Assembly (NCBI RefSeq): GCF_001676875.1
Contig: NZ_JYKA01000020.1
Location: 1 to 64,000, forward strand
Origin: Chromobacterium subtsugae
GTDB taxonomy: Bacteria; Pseudomonadota; Gammaproteobacteria; Burkholderiales; Chromobacteriaceae
Length of the DNA: 64,000 nt
Direction of reading: 5' to 3'
Shown in pieces: positions 9,345 through 19,897 of this stretch. A model generated the notes under the pieces. The model did no database searches. It was not told the origin of the DNA and was given only the letters and a program-made list of their open reading frames with translations. Made by a program: the position numbers and the translations under genes. The stretch's first letter is position 1, and each line of letters opens with the position of its first letter.

Positions 9345-10664
9345 GTGGCGAATACTTCTCTAGTGGCAAATGCCAATAAGTTTGGTGATCTGAAGCGTCG
9401 AATCTGGTTCCTGATTGGAGCATTGATCGTTTACCGTATCGGTGCGCACATTCCGGTGCCGGGTGTCAGCCCTGCCGAGCTAGCGAAGTTGTTCCACACA
9501 CCGCAGACGGGCCTGCTCGACATGTTCAACATGTTCTCGGGCGGCGCCTTGTCGAGGTTCACGGTGTTTGCCTTGGGCATCACGCCGTACATCTCGGCCT
9601 CCATCATTCTGCAGCTTGCGGCCGAGGCATTGCCCAGCCTGAAGCAGTTGAAGAAGGAAGGTGATGCGGGACGTCGCAAAATAACCCAGTACACGCGCTA
9701 TGCAACCGTGCTGCTCGCGACTTTCCAAAGTTTCGGCATCGCGGCAATGTTGTATAGGCAGCCCAACCTGGTGATGACCGCTCAGTGGGAGTTTTACCTG
9801 ACGTCGGTGGTGTCGCTGGTCACCGGAACGATGTTCCTGATGTGGCTCGGCGAGCAAATCACCGAGCGGGGCATCGGCAACGGTATCTCGCTGATCATCT
9901 GCGCAGGTATCGCTTCGGGCGTGCCGGGCGCCATCGGCAAAACCCTGACTCAAACGAGCCTGGGTGCGATGAACGCTCTGGTCGCCATCGCGCTGTTCGT
10001 CGGCGTGATCCTCGTCACCTACGTGGTGGTGTTTGCGGAGCGCGGCCAGCGCAAGGTGTTGGTGAACTATGCCAAGCGTCAGGTCGGCAACCGCGTCATG
10101 CAGGGTCAGAGCACGCATCTGCCGCTCAAACTCAACATGGCGGGCGTGATCCCTCCGATCTTCGCGTCGAGCATCATCCTGTTCCCGGCCACCATTCTTG
10201 GTTGGTTCGGTCAGGGCGAACATATGTCGTGGCTGAAGGGCGTGGCTGACAAGCTGCATCCGGGTCAGCCGATCTATGTGCTGCTGTATGCCGCCGCGAT
10301 CGTCTTCTTCTGCTATTTCTACACGGCGCTGGTATTCAGCCCGAAGGAAACGGCGGATAACCTGAAGAAGAGCGGGGCGTTCATTCCCGGCATCCGTCCG
10401 GGTGAGCAGACTTCTCGGTACATCGAGAAGATCATCCTGCGGTTGACGCTGATCGGTGCGATCTACATCACGCTGGTCTGCCTGCTGCCTGAGTTCCTGA
10501 TCCTGAAGTGGCACGTGCCGTTCTACTTTGGTGGTACGTCGCTGCTGATCATGGTGGTGGTAACCATGGACTTCATGGCGCAAGTGCAGTCCTATGTGTT
10601 GTCGCATCAGTACGAGAGCTTGTTGAAGAAGGCTAACTTCAAAGGCAACGCTCTCACCCGCTGA
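9345..10664 (+). CDS. secY: Protein translocase subunit SecY
   Basis: SecY is the channel of the SecYEG translocon in the inner membrane. The 439-residue product has ten hydrophobic segments. It also has the typical GAHIPVPGV and plug/TM2 region ([20 protein letters not shown]) and a C-terminal [12 protein letters not shown] tail. The best start is a GTG at 9345 after GGCATAAATTT; a second in-frame GTG is at 9363. It is the last membrane gene of the spc operon and is followed by the ruined infA. Confidence 0.97.
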   Translation: MANTSLVANANKFGDLKRRIWFLIGALIVYRIGAHIPVPGVSPAELAKLFHTPQTGLLDMFNMFSGGALSRFTVFALGITPYISASIILQLAAEALPSLKQLKKEGDAGRRKITQYTRYATVLLATFQSFGIAAMLYRQPNLVMTAQWEFYLTSVVSLVTGTMFLMWLGEQITERGIGNGISLIICAGIASGVPGAIGKTLTQTSLGAMNALVAIALFVGVILVTYVVVFAERGQRKVLVNYAKRQVGNRVMQGQSTHLPLKLNMAGVIPPIFASSIILFPATILGWFGQGEHMSWLKGVADKLHPGQPIYVLLYAAAIVFFCYFYTALVFSPKETADNLKKSGAFIPGIRPGEQTSRYIEKIILRLTLIGAIYITLVCLLPEFLILKWHVPFYFGGTSLLIMVVVTMDFMAQVQSYVLSHQYESLLKKANFKGNALTR

Positions 10665-10681
10665 CACATACACTGGGTTAC

Positions 10682-10895
10682 ATGGCTAAGGAAGACACTA
10701 TCCAGTTTCCGGGCCCGGTTTGGTAGATTCGCTTCACGCGATTTTCCGGTCGGTTCGAAAGTGGACACGTGGTTCTGGGGCATATCTCCGGCACGGTGCG
10801 GATGCCTGGCATCCGCATCCTGTCCGGCGACAAGGCTGGCGCGGGGAAGCCCGCGCGATCCGTCCCAGGCATGGATTGTGTTCCGTGCGAAGTAA
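10682..10895 (+). pseudogene. infA: Decayed translation initiation factor IF-1 gene
   Basis: This stretch sits between secY and rpmJ, where related genomes keep infA. The frame opens as MAKEDTIQ, hits TAG at codon 15, then resumes as ESGHVVLGHISG, RIL and GDK in the same frame. One codon is missing relative to the 72-residue family. After GDK two bases are missing, and the last codons read IVFRAK-stop (TAA 10893-10895) in another frame. Blocks of clear IF-1 identity alternate with scrambled sequence. IF-1 is essential, so an intact copy must lie elsewhere in the genome. Confidence 0.88.
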
Positions 10896-10932
10896 CGCAT
10901 TCGCTCTTTTTTGGATTTGAAAGGATCTGAAC

Positions 10933-11046
10933 ATGCGAGTACAGCCTTCTGTAAAGAAGATTTGCCGTAATTGCAAAATCATTCGTCGCAATCGCGTAGT
11001 ACGCGTGATCTGCACGGACCCGCGTCACAAGCAAAAACAAGGCTAA
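10933..11046 (+). CDS. rpmJ: 50S ribosomal protein L36, zinc-binding form
   Basis: L36 is the smallest 50S protein. The 37-residue product ([19 protein letters not shown]) has the complete zinc ribbon: Cys11, Cys14, Cys27 and His32. The AAAGGATCTGAAC binding site precedes the ATG at 10933. It ends the spc group. Confidence 0.97.
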   Translation: MRVQPSVKKICRNCKIIRRNRVVRVICTDPRHKQKQG

Positions 11047-11049
11047 CAT

Positions 11050-11078
11050 TTGTTAGACCTGGATTTGCGTGATACAAT
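11050..11078 (+). promoter_or_regulatory. Promoter for the alpha operon (rpsM-rplQ)
   Basis: TTGTTA (11050-11055) and TACAAT (11073-11078) are 17 bases apart, with TG in the extended -10 position. It begins 3 bases after rpmJ and lies 38 bases before rpsM, where E. coli also starts its alpha operon transcript. Confidence 0.65.
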
Positions 11079-11116
11079 CGCAAACTTTTCAAGGTCTTAA
11101 GGCTTAAGGAAAGAGT

Positions 11117-11479
11117 ATGGCCCGTATTGCAGGGGTAAACATCCCCAATCATGCGCATGCCGTTATCGGCCTGCAGGCAATCTTCGGCGTCGGTCAGACT
11201 CGCGCTCAGCACATCTGTGCTGCAGCCAGCGTGAATCCCTCCACCAAGGTGAAGGATCTGACTGAAGCTGAAATGGAAGCTCTGCGTGATCAAGTTGCCA
11301 AGTTCACCGTTGAAGGTGACCTGCGCCGCGAAATCACCATGAGCATCAAACGTCTGATGGACATGGGCTGCTACCGCGGCATGCGCCATCGTCGTGGCTT
11401 GCCGTGCCGCGGTCAGCGCACTCGCACTAACGCTCGTACCCGCAAGGGACCGCGTAAGGCGATCGCCGGCAAGAAGTAA
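11117..11479 (+). CDS. rpsM: 30S ribosomal protein S13
   Basis: S13 lies in the 30S head and contacts P-site tRNA and the B1 bridges. The 120-residue product ([19 protein letters not shown]) has the C-terminal [18 protein letters not shown] tail. An AAGGAAAGAGT binding site precedes it. It opens the alpha operon. Confidence 0.98.
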   Translation: MARIAGVNIPNHAHAVIGLQAIFGVGQTRAQHICAAASVNPSTKVKDLTEAEMEALRDQVAKFTVEGDLRREITMSIKRLMDMGCYRGMRHRRGLPCRGQRTRTNARTRKGPRKAIAGKK

Positions 11480-11497
11480 TCTTAAGGAACACAGAGA

Positions 11498-11893
<396 letters not shown>

Positions 11894-11911
11894 TTCGGAG
11901 AGTGTGAGAAC

Positions 11912-12532
11912 ATGGCACGTTATATTGGCCCGAAGTGCAAGCTCGCTCGTCGTGAAGGCACCGACCTTTTCCTGAAGAGCGCGCGTCGTGCACTGGATTC
12001 CAAGTGCAAACTGGATACCCCTCCTGGTCAGCATGGCGCCCGTCGCGGTCGCCTGTCCGACTACGGCGTCCAGCTGCGCGAAAAGCAAAAAATCCGCCGC
12101 ATCTACGGCGTACTCGAGCGTCAGTTCCGCAACTACTTTGCGGAAGCTGTGCGCCGCAAGGGCTCCACGGGCGAAAACCTGCTGAAGCTGCTTGAGTCCC
12201 GCCTGGACAACGTTGTATATCGCATGGGCTTTGGCTCCACTCGCGCCGAAGCGCGCCAGCTGGTTAGCCACAAGGCTATTGTTGTGAATGGCCAGGTTGT
12301 GAACATTCCGTCCTACCAGGTTAAAGCCGGTGACGTAGTGTCCGTCCGCGAAAAGGCCAAGAAGCAGGCCCGTATCGCTGAAGGCCTGGCTCTGGCCGAG
12401 CAAGGCGGCTTCCCGTCTTGGGTGTCGGTTGACTCCAAGAAAATGGAAGGCGTCTTCAAATCCGCACCGGAACGTTCCGAACTGTCTAGCGATATCAACG
12501 AACAACTCGTTGTGGAATTCTACTCCAAGTAA
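11912..12532 (+). CDS. rpsD: 30S ribosomal protein S4
   Basis: S4 nucleates 30S assembly and, in E. coli, represses the alpha operon. The 206-residue product matches the E. coli length and contains [12 protein letters not shown] and the S4 RNA-binding domain ([20 protein letters not shown]). It starts behind CGGAGAGTGAGAAC. Confidence 0.98.
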   Translation: MARYIGPKCKLARREGTDLFLKSARRALDSKCKLDTPPGQHGARRGRLSDYGVQLREKQKIRRIYGVLERQFRNYFAEAVRRKGSTGENLLKLLESRLDNVVYRMGFGSTRAEARQLVSHKAIVVNGQVVNIPSYQVKAGDVVSVREKAKKQARIAEGLALAEQGGFPSWVSVDSKKMEGVFKSAPERSELSSDINEQLVVEFYSK

Positions 12533-12555
12533 TCGCTAGCTCTTAGGGAATGACT

Positions 12556-13539
12556 ATGCAAAACAGCGCTTCGGAATTTCTGAAACCCCGTCTCATCGAC
12601 GTACAGCCGGTTTCCGCAACTCACGCTCGTGTGTCGATGGAGCCGTTCGAGCGCGGCTATGCCCATACCCTGGGCAACTCGCTGCGCCGTATTCTGCTGT
12701 CGTCGATGCCGGGCTACGCTCCGACCGAAGTGACTATCGCTGGCGTTTTGCATGAGTATTCCGCGCTTGATGGCGTGCGCGAGGATGTCGTCGACATCCT
12801 CCTCAACCTCAAGGGCGTAGTGCTTAAGCTGCATGGTCGCGACAGTGTCGTGCTGACCTTGAAAAAGGACGGTGAAGGCGCTGTCTTGGCTAGCGATATC
12901 GAGCTGCCGCATGATGTGGAAGTGATCAATCCGGAACACGTGATTTGTCACCTCTCCTCCGGCGGCAAGATCGACATGGAGATCAAGATCGAAAAGGGCC
13001 GCGGCTATCAGCCGGTGTCCGTTCGATCCAGCCATGATGACAACCGTTCCATCGGTACCATCCAACTGGACGCTTCCTTCTCGCCGGTTCGCCGCGTGAG
13101 CTTCGCTGTGGAAAGCGCCCGTGTGGAACAACGTACCGACCTCGACCGCCTGGTTCTCGACATCGAGACCAATGGCGTCATCGAGCCGGAGCAGGCTGTG
13201 CGCAACGCAGCCCGCATCCTGATGGACCAGCTGTCGATCTTTGCTGATCTCCAGGGCACAGCGGTTGAAGAAGTCGTTGAAAAGGCGCCGCCGATCGATC
13301 CGATCCTGCTGCGTCCGGTAGACGATCTTGAACTGACGGTTCGTTCGGCCAACTGCCTGAAAGCTGAGAACATTTATTACATCGGCGATCTGATCCAGCG
13401 TACTGAAACCGAGCTTCTGAAAACTCCGAACCTCGGCCGCAAGTCGCTGAACGAGATCAAGGAAGTTCTCGCTTCCAAGGGCCTGACTCTCGGCATGAAG
13501 CTGGAGAACTGGCCGCCTGCTGGCCTCGAAAAGCCGTAA
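12556..13539 (+). CDS. rpoA: RNA polymerase subunit alpha
   Basis: RpoA nucleates RNA polymerase assembly, and its C-terminal domain contacts UP elements and activators. The 327-residue product has the N-terminal dimerisation domain ([19 protein letters not shown]) and the CTD ([34 protein letters not shown]). ATG codons lie at 12550 and 12556. The second gives the usual [12 protein letters not shown] start and the better spacing of 6 bases to AGGGA at 12545-12549. Confidence 0.97.
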   Translation: MQNSASEFLKPRLIDVQPVSATHARVSMEPFERGYAHTLGNSLRRILLSSMPGYAPTEVTIAGVLHEYSALDGVREDVVDILLNLKGVVLKLHGRDSVVLTLKKDGEGAVLASDIELPHDVEVINPEHVICHLSSGGKIDMEIKIEKGRGYQPVSVRSSHDDNRSIGTIQLDASFSPVRRVSFAVESARVEQRTDLDRLVLDIETNGVIEPEQAVRNAARILMDQLSIFADLQGTAVEEVVEKAPPIDPILLRPVDDLELTVRSANCLKAENIYYIGDLIQRTETELLKTPNLGRKSLNEIKEVLASKGLTLGMKLENWPPAGLEKP

Positions 13540-13564
13540 GGTTTGAGATAAAAGGACATTAACA

Positions 13565-13960
13565 ATGCGTCATCGTTACAGTAATCGTAAACTGAACCGC
13601 ACGACCAGCCATCGTCTGGCGATGCTGCGCAACATGGCTAACTCGCTGCTGAAGCACGAAGTAATCGTGACCACGCTGCCGAAAGCCAAGGAACTGCGTC
13701 GTGTGGCCGAGCCGCTCATCACGCTCGGCAAAAAGCCGTCGCTCGCCAACCGTCGTCTGGCGTTCGACCGCACCCGTGACCGCGATATCGTGGTTAAACT
13801 CTTCGACGTGCTCGGCCCGCGCTTCTCCGCCCGCAATGGCGGTTACGTGCGTATCCTGAAGTACGGTTTCCGCAAGGGCGACAACGCCCCGATGGCTCTG
13901 GTAGAGCTGGTGGACCGCGCTGAAGATGCCGTTGCCGTTGTAGACGACTCCGCCGAGTAA
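13565..13960 (+). CDS. rplQ: 50S ribosomal protein L17
   Basis: L17 lies near the exit tunnel rim. The 131-residue product begins [17 protein letters not shown], a typical family opening, with a short acidic C-terminal extension ([12 protein letters not shown]). It is the last gene of the alpha operon and is followed within 15 bases by a strong terminator. Confidence 0.97.
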   Translation: MRHRYSNRKLNRTTSHRLAMLRNMANSLLKHEVIVTTLPKAKELRRVAEPLITLGKKPSLANRRLAFDRTRDRDIVVKLFDVLGPRFSARNGGYVRILKYGFRKGDNAPMALVELVDRAEDAVAVVDDSAE

Positions 13961-13973
13961 TCGGCAGGGTTGA

Positions 13974-14006
13974 GAAAAAAGCCAGCTCGCAAGAGCTGGC
14001 TTTTTT
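13974..14006. terminator. Bidirectional intrinsic terminator after rplQ
   Basis: The stem GCCAGCTC / GAGCTGGC (13981-13988 and 13993-14000) has a GCAA loop and is flanked by A6 and T6. It can therefore serve both the rplQ operon and the convergent glutaminase gene. The same stem occurs in the terminator at 53845-53873. Confidence 0.9.
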
Positions 14007-14039
14007 CATTTGCGGCCGCTGTCGGCCGCGAGAATCAAA

Positions 14040-14954
14040 TCAAAAGATGGATAGCCCGGTGCGGGTGGTGAAGCGATCCAGCGCCTCCAGCCCCAATACC
14101 GAATTGCCGCGCGAATCCAGTTGCGGGCTCCACACCGCGATGCTCATCTTGCCCGGTATCACCGCCAGCAAACCTCCTCCCACGCCGCTCTTCACCGGCA
14201 AGCCCACCCGATAGGCGAATTCGCCGGCCGCGTCGTAGGTGCCGCAGGTCAGCATGACAGCGTTCACCTGTTTGGCCTGGCTGCGGCTCAGGTATTGTCG
14301 CGTGGTGACGGGCGAGACGCCATGGTTGGCCAGGAACAGGCCGGCGCGGGCCAGCTGTCGGCAACTCATTTCGATGCTGCAGTTATGGAAGTATTGCTCC
14401 AGAACCTGCTCAACCGGATGTCGCAGATTGCCGTAGCTCTTCATGAAGTGCGCCAGCGCGGCGTTGCGGTCGCCGTGCTCGCGCTCGGAAGCGGCGATGC
14501 GCTCGTTGGCCGCCAGCCCGGGCGCGCCGCTTTCCTCGCGGAGCCAGTCCAGCAGCTGGCGGTGGGCGTCGCCGAAGTGGCGGATGGCGCGGTCGGTCAC
14601 CACCAAGGCGCCGGCGTTGATGAAGGGATTGCGCGGAATGCCGTGCTCGTACTCCAGCTGCACCAGCGAATTGAAAGGATTGCCGGAGGGCTCCTTGCCG
14701 ACGTGCTGCCACAGGGCTTCGCCATCGGCCTGCAGCGTCAGCGCCAGCATGAAGGCCTTGCTGATGCTCTGGATGGAGAATGGCTGTTCGGCGTCGCCGC
14801 AGGCGTAGTGCCGGCCATCCAGCGTGCTGATGGCCATGCCGAATTGGTGCGGCGGCACCGATGCCAGCGCCGGGATGTAGTCGGCCACCTGGCCGTGGTC
14901 GTAGAACGGCAGCGTCTGCTGCCGGATATCTTCAATGAGTGCTTGCAGATTCAT
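14040..14954 (-). CDS. glsA: Glutaminase
   Basis: This enzyme hydrolyses L-glutamine to glutamate and ammonia. The 304-residue product has the serine-dependent beta-lactamase-like glutaminase fold. The SxxK motif is Ser63-Ile-Ser-Lys66, within FSIQSISK. Other family segments are EPSGNPFNSLVQLE, NPFINAGALV and VKSGVGGGLLAV. It is transcribed leftwards and ends at the shared terminator after rplQ. It is probably cytoplasmic, as no signal peptide is seen. The upstream MOSC gene is on the same strand 33 bases away and may be cotranscribed. Confidence 0.95.
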   Translation of the reverse strand: MNLQALIEDIRQQTLPFYDHGQVADYIPALASVPPHQFGMAISTLDGRHYACGDAEQPFSIQSISKAFMLALTLQADGEALWQHVGKEPSGNPFNSLVQLEYEHGIPRNPFINAGALVVTDRAIRHFGDAHRQLLDWLREESGAPGLAANERIAASEREHGDRNAALAHFMKSYGNLRHPVEQVLEQYFHNCSIEMSCRQLARAGLFLANHGVSPVTTRQYLSRSQAKQVNAVMLTCGTYDAAGEFAYRVGLPVKSGVGGGLLAVIPGKMSIAVWSPQLDSRGNSVLGLEALDRFTTRTGLSIF

Positions 14955-14987
14955 TCAATGATTGTAAGCAGCGGCGATGGCATCAGT

Positions 14988-15797
14988 CTAGAAGCTATAG
15001 CGCTCCTGCAATACCTCCAGCGGCGCGCCGATTTCCAGCATGCCCTCGTTGCGGGCGCGCAGGTTCATGCCGAAGCAGACACCTTCTTCCAGCCTGCGGG
15101 TGCGCACCAGCGTGCGCAACGGTTCGCCGTCGGCATCCTTGCTGCCGGTGTCGGGGTCTACCGTAGTCAGCACGCAGCGGGTGCAGGGCTTCATCACATC
15201 GAATTCCACTTCGCCGATGCGGATGACTTGCCATTCGTCCTCCATCCACGGGTAGTCGCCGTCTATCACCAGATTGGGGCGGAAGTGGCGCAGCGTGACC
15301 GGGCGTTGCAGCTGGCGGTTCAGGTCGTCGAGCGAAGCCTGGTTGACCAGCAGGAAGGGGTAGCCGTCGGCAAAGCTCATTTTCTCCGCGCCGCCTTTGA
15401 AGGCGCGGCCGGATTGAGCGCCCAGCCACAACAGCCGGCACTCCTGGCCCAGTATGTCGGCGAACCAGGCATCCAGCCGTTGGTCGCCGTGCCAGGCCTG
15501 GAATTCGTCCTTCCATACCTGGGCGCGATGCGGTCGGGTGTAGGCGGTGGCCATCGCGAAGATCGGCGCCTTGCCCTCGTAATGCAGCAGGATGCCGCCA
15601 GGCATCAGCTCCACGCCGACGCGAACCAGCTGCGGGTGGGAGCGGGCGGTGATCTGGTCGCCGTCGGGGGTGGTCAGTATCCACTCGCGGTCGTGCAGCA
15701 GGCCGAGCTTGCCGGCGAAGGCGCGCTCGAAGGCGATGCCGCGGGTCGATTTGAGAGGATGAACGAACATGCTGGTCAATTGCATTGCTATCTCCAC
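14988..15797 (-). CDS. MOSC domain protein (YcbX-like, without ferredoxin domain)
   Basis: MOSC proteins are sulfur-carrier proteins related to molybdenum cofactor sulfurases. YcbX-type members reduce N-hydroxylated compounds. The 269-residue product has the N-terminal MOSC beta-barrel region (SMFVHPLKSTRG), then the MOSC core with the conserved cysteine in KPCTRCVLTTVDPDTG. It lacks the C-terminal 2Fe-2S domain of E. coli YcbX. ATG codons at 15797 and 15785 are both possible. It reads towards glsA. Confidence 0.85.
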   Translation of the reverse strand: MEIAMQLTSMFVHPLKSTRGIAFERAFAGKLGLLHDREWILTTPDGDQITARSHPQLVRVGVELMPGGILLHYEGKAPIFAMATAYTRPHRAQVWKDEFQAWHGDQRLDAWFADILGQECRLLWLGAQSGRAFKGGAEKMSFADGYPFLLVNQASLDDLNRQLQRPVTLRHFRPNLVIDGDYPWMEDEWQVIRIGEVEFDVMKPCTRCVLTTVDPDTGSKDADGEPLRTLVRTRRLEEGVCFGMNLRARNEGMLEIGAPLEVLQERYSF

Positions 15798-16204
15798 ATT
15801 GCATTCCAGCGGGATGCTACCACCGCAAGGCCGTGGAGTGTTGCCGAGTGGGCGCCGAGTTGTCCGACGAAGCGGTTTTTAAGCGCTGGCCACAGTAAGC
15901 GCTGCGCTGTTTGTAAGGGGGCCATTGCATATATTCGCCCGGCAATTTAAATTGATTACCCAGCTGCTTATTGTCGGATTGTTTTGATGTTGTCCGAAAT
16001 GCCGTCTCGCGCGGCGGCTTCGTGATCGGGATCAAACGTCGATGGCTGATGCCCTGGCAATGTGGAGGCGCGATGGAATTGGGCGTTGAGCTTTGTTTGG
16101 ATAGAGACTACAACCTGAGTAGCAATACATCATAACAGTGCCTGACGCAGCGACGCTGGAGCTGTGATGGCGTCGCAAGTGATTGGGGATGAGGAGAAAG
16201 TGCT
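15798..16204. other. 407-base divergent intergenic region
   Basis: No gene is supported here. The region separates the leftward MOSC gene from the rightward chemoreceptor. It holds the promoter candidate at 16086-16114. No sigma-28 motif typical of motility genes was recognisable by eye. Confidence 0.6.
16086..16114 (+). promoter_or_regulatory. Candidate sigma-70 promoter for the first chemoreceptor
   Basis: TTGAGC (16086-16091) and TACAAC (16109-16114) are exactly 17 bases apart, about 90 bases before the ATG at 16205. The call is motif-based only. Confidence 0.45.
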
Positions 16205-18082
16205 ATGCGCTCTTTGCGTGTGAAACTGATTGCTTTTATTGCCTTGTTGTTGGTGGTGCTGGGCGTGGTGATTACGATTCTGGTCTACGGCCAGATGCGT
16301 AACGAGATCATCCATGGCGTGGAAAACGAGCTGGACGGCACTTCGAAAGGGTATGCCAGCCTTGTGAGCGGCTGGTACAAGAGCAAGGTGGGGGTGGTGA
16401 TCGCGGCCAATCCTTTGGTTGGCGAAACCGACCCGCGCCAGACCCTGGCCCGGCTGAGCCAGGCTGGCGGCTTCGACATGACCTATATCGGCACCGCGCA
16501 GCACGTGATGCTGCGCTCCGACATGAAGCCGCAACCGCAAGGCTACGACCCGGTGGCGCGGCCGTGGTACCAGCAAGCGGCCGCCAGCGGCAATCCCGGC
16601 GTGTCTGACCCCTATGTCGATTTCGACACCAAGAAGCTGGTGGTGACCTTCGTGTCGCCGGTGAAAGACGGCAGCGGCCTGAAGGCGGTGGTCGGCGGCG
16701 ACATCTTCATCGATGATCTGGTCAAGACTGTGCTGTCGGTGAAGTTGCGCGGCAACGGCTACGCCTTCCTCACCGACAAGAGCGGCAAGGTGATCGCCCA
16801 CCCCGACAACAGCCTGACCTTGAAGCCGCTGACGGAGAAAGTGCCCGAGCTGACCGCAGACCGCCTGACGCAGCTGGCCAACAGCAACGAAATGGGCCGC
16901 ATCAGCGTCGGCGGCGAAGAGAAACTGGTGGAAGTGCAGCCGGTTGACGGCACCAACTGGCTGCTGGGCGTGGTGACCGACGAGTCGGTGGTGTCCAGCC
17001 CGCTGCACACCTTGCTGATGACCATCGTCGGCCTGGGCGCGCTGTGCGTGCTGATTCTGATCCCGGTCGCCAGCGTGATGCTGAGCAAGATGCTGGCCGG
17101 CCTCGGCCGCCTGCGCAGCGCGATGCTGGAGATTTCCCAGGGCGAGGGCGACCTGACCCGCCGCATCGAGGTGACCGGCCAGGACGAGATCGCCGAAACC
17201 GCCACCGCCTTCAACCGCTTCATCGGCCAACTGCAGAAGATGTTCATCGCAGTGAAGGAAGAGGCCGAGAAAGTCACCGGCGGGGTGGAGAGCGTCACCC
17301 AGACCGTGGACAAGGTGGCGCACGATTCGCGCCAGATCGCCGACGTGTCCAGTTCCAACGCCGCTACGCTGGAGCAGATCACCGTCAGCATCTCGCACAT
17401 CGCCGACGCCGCGCGGGAAGCGGACGGCCTGGTGACCCATACCGGAGACGTGTCCAGCGAGAGCGCCAGCGGCATGCAGCGGATCTCCAGCGAGATGAAC
17501 AGCACGGTGGAGGCGGTGAAGGGCTTGTCCGGCATGCTGTCGTCGCTGGATCAGCGTTCGCAGCAGATCAGCGGCATCACCAATGTGATCAAGGACATCG
17601 CCGACCAGACCAACCTGCTGGCGCTGAACGCGGCGATCGAAGCAGCGCGCGCCGGCGAAATGGGCCGCGGCTTCGCGGTGGTGGCCGACGAAGTGCGCAA
17701 GCTGGCCGAACGCACCGGCCAGGCCACGGTGGAGATCTCCGGCATGGTCAGCACGATCCGCGAGGAAACCAGCCAGGCGGTCAGCAATATGCAGCGCACC
17801 GTCAACTCGGTGGATGGCGGCGTCGAGCTGACGATGGGCGCGGTGGAGCGCATCGAGCAGATCCAGAAGGCGATGGAAGAAGTGATGGCCAAGATGAACG
17901 AAATCACCTTGTCCACCAGCGAGCAGCACAAGGCCACCACGCTGATCGCGCAGAGCACCGAGCAGATCAACGGCCGCATCGTCGACAGCGACGATGCGCT
18001 GCAGACCGTCCGCGACACGCTGAGCGAGTTGTCGCATTCGGCCAGCAGCATGCGCCAGCTGTTCTCCAGCTTCCGCGTGTAA
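16205..18082 (+). CDS. Methyl-accepting chemotaxis protein with amino-acid-type dCache domain
   Basis: This is a transmembrane chemoreceptor signalling to CheA/CheW. The 625-residue product has TM1 at about residues 8-29, a periplasmic double-Cache domain, TM2 at about 273-297, HAMP, and the signalling hairpin ([20 protein letters not shown]). The Cache domain contains Tyr114, Arg119, Trp121, Tyr122 and Asp166 (YDPVARPWY, then GGD). This spacing matches the published amino-acid-binding dCache_1AA signature, so an amino acid ligand is predicted. AGGAGAAAGTGCT precedes the ATG. No C-terminal CheR-tethering pentapeptide is seen. A terminator follows at 18101. Confidence 0.93.
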   Translation: MRSLRVKLIAFIALLLVVLGVVITILVYGQMRNEIIHGVENELDGTSKGYASLVSGWYKSKVGVVIAANPLVGETDPRQTLARLSQAGGFDMTYIGTAQHVMLRSDMKPQPQGYDPVARPWYQQAAASGNPGVSDPYVDFDTKKLVVTFVSPVKDGSGLKAVVGGDIFIDDLVKTVLSVKLRGNGYAFLTDKSGKVIAHPDNSLTLKPLTEKVPELTADRLTQLANSNEMGRISVGGEEKLVEVQPVDGTNWLLGVVTDESVVSSPLHTLLMTIVGLGALCVLILIPVASVMLSKMLAGLGRLRSAMLEISQGEGDLTRRIEVTGQDEIAETATAFNRFIGQLQKMFIAVKEEAEKVTGGVESVTQTVDKVAHDSRQIADVSSSNAATLEQITVSISHIADAAREADGLVTHTGDVSSESASGMQRISSEMNSTVEAVKGLSGMLSSLDQRSQQISGITNVIKDIADQTNLLALNAAIEAARAGEMGRGFAVVADEVRKLAERTGQATVEISGMVSTIREETSQAVSNMQRTVNSVDGGVELTMGAVERIEQIQKAMEEVMAKMNEITLSTSEQHKATTLIAQSTEQINGRIVDSDDALQTVRDTLSELSHSASSMRQLFSSFRV

Positions 18083-18100
18083 GCCAGCAGGAAATCCCCC

Positions 18101-18124
18101 AGCCCGGCAATGCCGGGCTTTTTA
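18101..18124 (+). terminator. Intrinsic terminator after the first chemoreceptor
   Basis: AGCCCGG (18101-18107) pairs with CCGGGCT (18113-18119) around a 5-base loop and runs into a T tract (TTTTT, then ATT). Confidence 0.85.
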
Positions 18125-18241
18125 TTGCGCGCCGCGGCCAATTCGGCATGGCGGCGGGGGGAGGCGCTTTCTAGAATAAGTCCATAGTAGAACTATCAGA
18201 ATGAGCACATCTTAGACATGTGCCAGGGGAAGGAGCGGGAA

Positions 18242-19897
18242 ATGGGAAGCATGGCGGGAATGAGCCTGAAGACCAGGCTGTTCGGCTTGATGGCGCTGGT
18301 GGTGCTGGTGGTGTGCGCATTGGGGGTGGCGACGGTGTTCAGCCAGCGCCAGGCGATGATGCAGGACCGCCAGGACAAGGTGCGCAATCTGGTGGAGAGC
18401 GCGGTGACCCTGGTGTCCACCTACGAGCGCTTGGCGCAAAGCGGCAAGATCAGCGAGGCCGACGCCAAGCGCACGGTGTCACAGGTGCTCAGTTCGATGC
18501 ACTATGACCAGCGCGAGTATTTTTTCGCCTATGACGCCGACTGGAACTATGTCGCCCACGGCGCCAAGCCGGAATTGATAGGCAAGAACCTGGCCGGCGT
18601 CAAAGACCCCAACGGCGTGGAGCTGAAGGATCTGTTCGCCAGGGCCATCGCCTCGCCGGGCGGAGGCGGTTTCGGCGAATACGTGTGGAACAAGCCAGGC
18701 TTCGACAAGCCGCAGCCCAAGATGTCATACGTCACCACCACGCCGGGTTGGCATTGGGTGGTGGGCACTGGCATCTACCTGGACGACGTCAACGCGGCCT
18801 TCCGCGATCAGCTGCTGACCCTGGGCGTGGTGCTGGCGGTGGCGTTGCTGCTGCTGTTGGGGCTGGGCGGCCTGGTGCTGCGCAATGTGCTGGGGCAGCT
18901 GGGGGCCGATCCCTTGGAGACGGTGGCGGTGGTCAAGCGCATCGCCTCCGGCCAATTGGCCGAGCCGGTCAGCCTGAAGCGCGGCGACCAGACCAGCCTG
19001 ATGGCCGCGGTCAGCGGCATGCAGGAGGAGCTCAGGCGGCTGGTGCGCGACATCGTCGCCGACGCCAACCAGCTGTCGCGGATGAGCGGCGAGGTGACCA
19101 GCGAAGCGGCGGTGGTCGGCAAGGGCTCGGAACAGCAGAGCGAGGCGGCCACCGCGATGGCGGCGTCGATCGAGCAATTGACGGTCAGCGTCAATCACAT
19201 CGCCGATCGTTCGCAGGACGCGCGCGACCTGGCCAGCGAGTCCGGCAGCCGCTCCAAGAGCGGCAGCGCGGTGATCGCCGAGGCGGTGAGCGAGATGCGC
19301 CGCATCAACGAGGCGGTGGACCAGACTTCCGGCATCATCACCAGCCTGGCCGACAAGACCGATACTATCTCCAGCATCATGCAGGTGATCCGCGACATCG
19401 CCGACCAGACCAATCTGCTGGCCTTGAACGCGGCGATCGAGGCGGCGCGCGCCGGCGAGATGGGCCGCGGCTTCGCGGTGGTGGCCGACGAGGTGCGCAA
19501 GCTGTCGGAGCGCACCGCGCAGGCGACGCAGGAAATCGCCACCATGATCCAGGACGTGCAGCAGGGCGCGCAGAATTCGCGCAGCAGCATGGAGGAGGCG
19601 GTGGCGCGGGTGAAGGCGGGCTTGGGGCTGGCCGAACAGGCCGGCGACGAGATCGCCCGCATCCAGGACAGCGCCAACGGCGTGATCGCGGTGGTCGGCG
19701 ACATCTCCTTCGCTTTGCAGGAGCAGAGCGTGGCCAGCCAGACCATCGCCCAGCATGTCGAGCAGATCGCCCACAGCGCCAGCAGCAACGCCGTCGCCAC
19801 CCAGGCGGCGGCGCGCGCCATCCAGAATATGGACCAGCTGGCATCGAATCTGCGCCAGCTGGTGGCGCGCTTCTCGGTGGGCGAGCGCTCCGCCTAG
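18242..19897 (+). CDS. Methyl-accepting chemotaxis protein with single Cache domain
   Basis: This is a second chemoreceptor. The 551-residue product has TM1 at about residues 13-34 and a periplasmic sCache_2-type domain (the region around [11 protein letters not shown] to [14 protein letters not shown]). TM2 lies at about 198-220, followed by HAMP and a standard signalling domain with [20 protein letters not shown]. The ATG at 18242 is chosen over one at 18218 because AGGAG (18231-18235) sits 6 bases before it. Ligand unknown; sCache_2 receptors often bind small organic acids. Its stop overlaps the convergent lnt stop by 4 bases. Confidence 0.92.
   Translation: MGSMAGMSLKTRLFGLMALVVLVVCALGVATVFSQRQAMMQDRQDKVRNLVESAVTLVSTYERLAQSGKISEADAKRTVSQVLSSMHYDQREYFFAYDADWNYVAHGAKPELIGKNLAGVKDPNGVELKDLFARAIASPGGGGFGEYVWNKPGFDKPQPKMSYVTTTPGWHWVVGTGIYLDDVNAAFRDQLLTLGVVLAVALLLLLGLGGLVLRNVLGQLGADPLETVAVVKRIASGQLAEPVSLKRGDQTSLMAAVSGMQEELRRLVRDIVADANQLSRMSGEVTSEAAVVGKGSEQQSEAATAMAASIEQLTVSVNHIADRSQDARDLASESGSRSKSGSAVIAEAVSEMRRINEAVDQTSGIITSLADKTDTISSIMQVIRDIADQTNLLALNAAIEAARAGEMGRGFAVVADEVRKLSERTAQATQEIATMIQDVQQGAQNSRSSMEEAVARVKAGLGLAEQAGDEIARIQDSANGVIAVVGDISFALQEQSVASQTIAQHVEQIAHSASSNAVATQAAARAIQNMDQLASNLRQLVARFSVGERSA

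Noticed and set aside
10720..10920. 66-codon + strand frame over the infA remnant
   Set aside because: It does not resemble any protein. The visible IF-1 blocks lie in other frames, and this frame is fortuitous.
14121..15950. 609-codon + strand frame opposite glsA and the MOSC gene
   Set aside because: It is antisense to two clearly conserved proteins and has no family resemblance.
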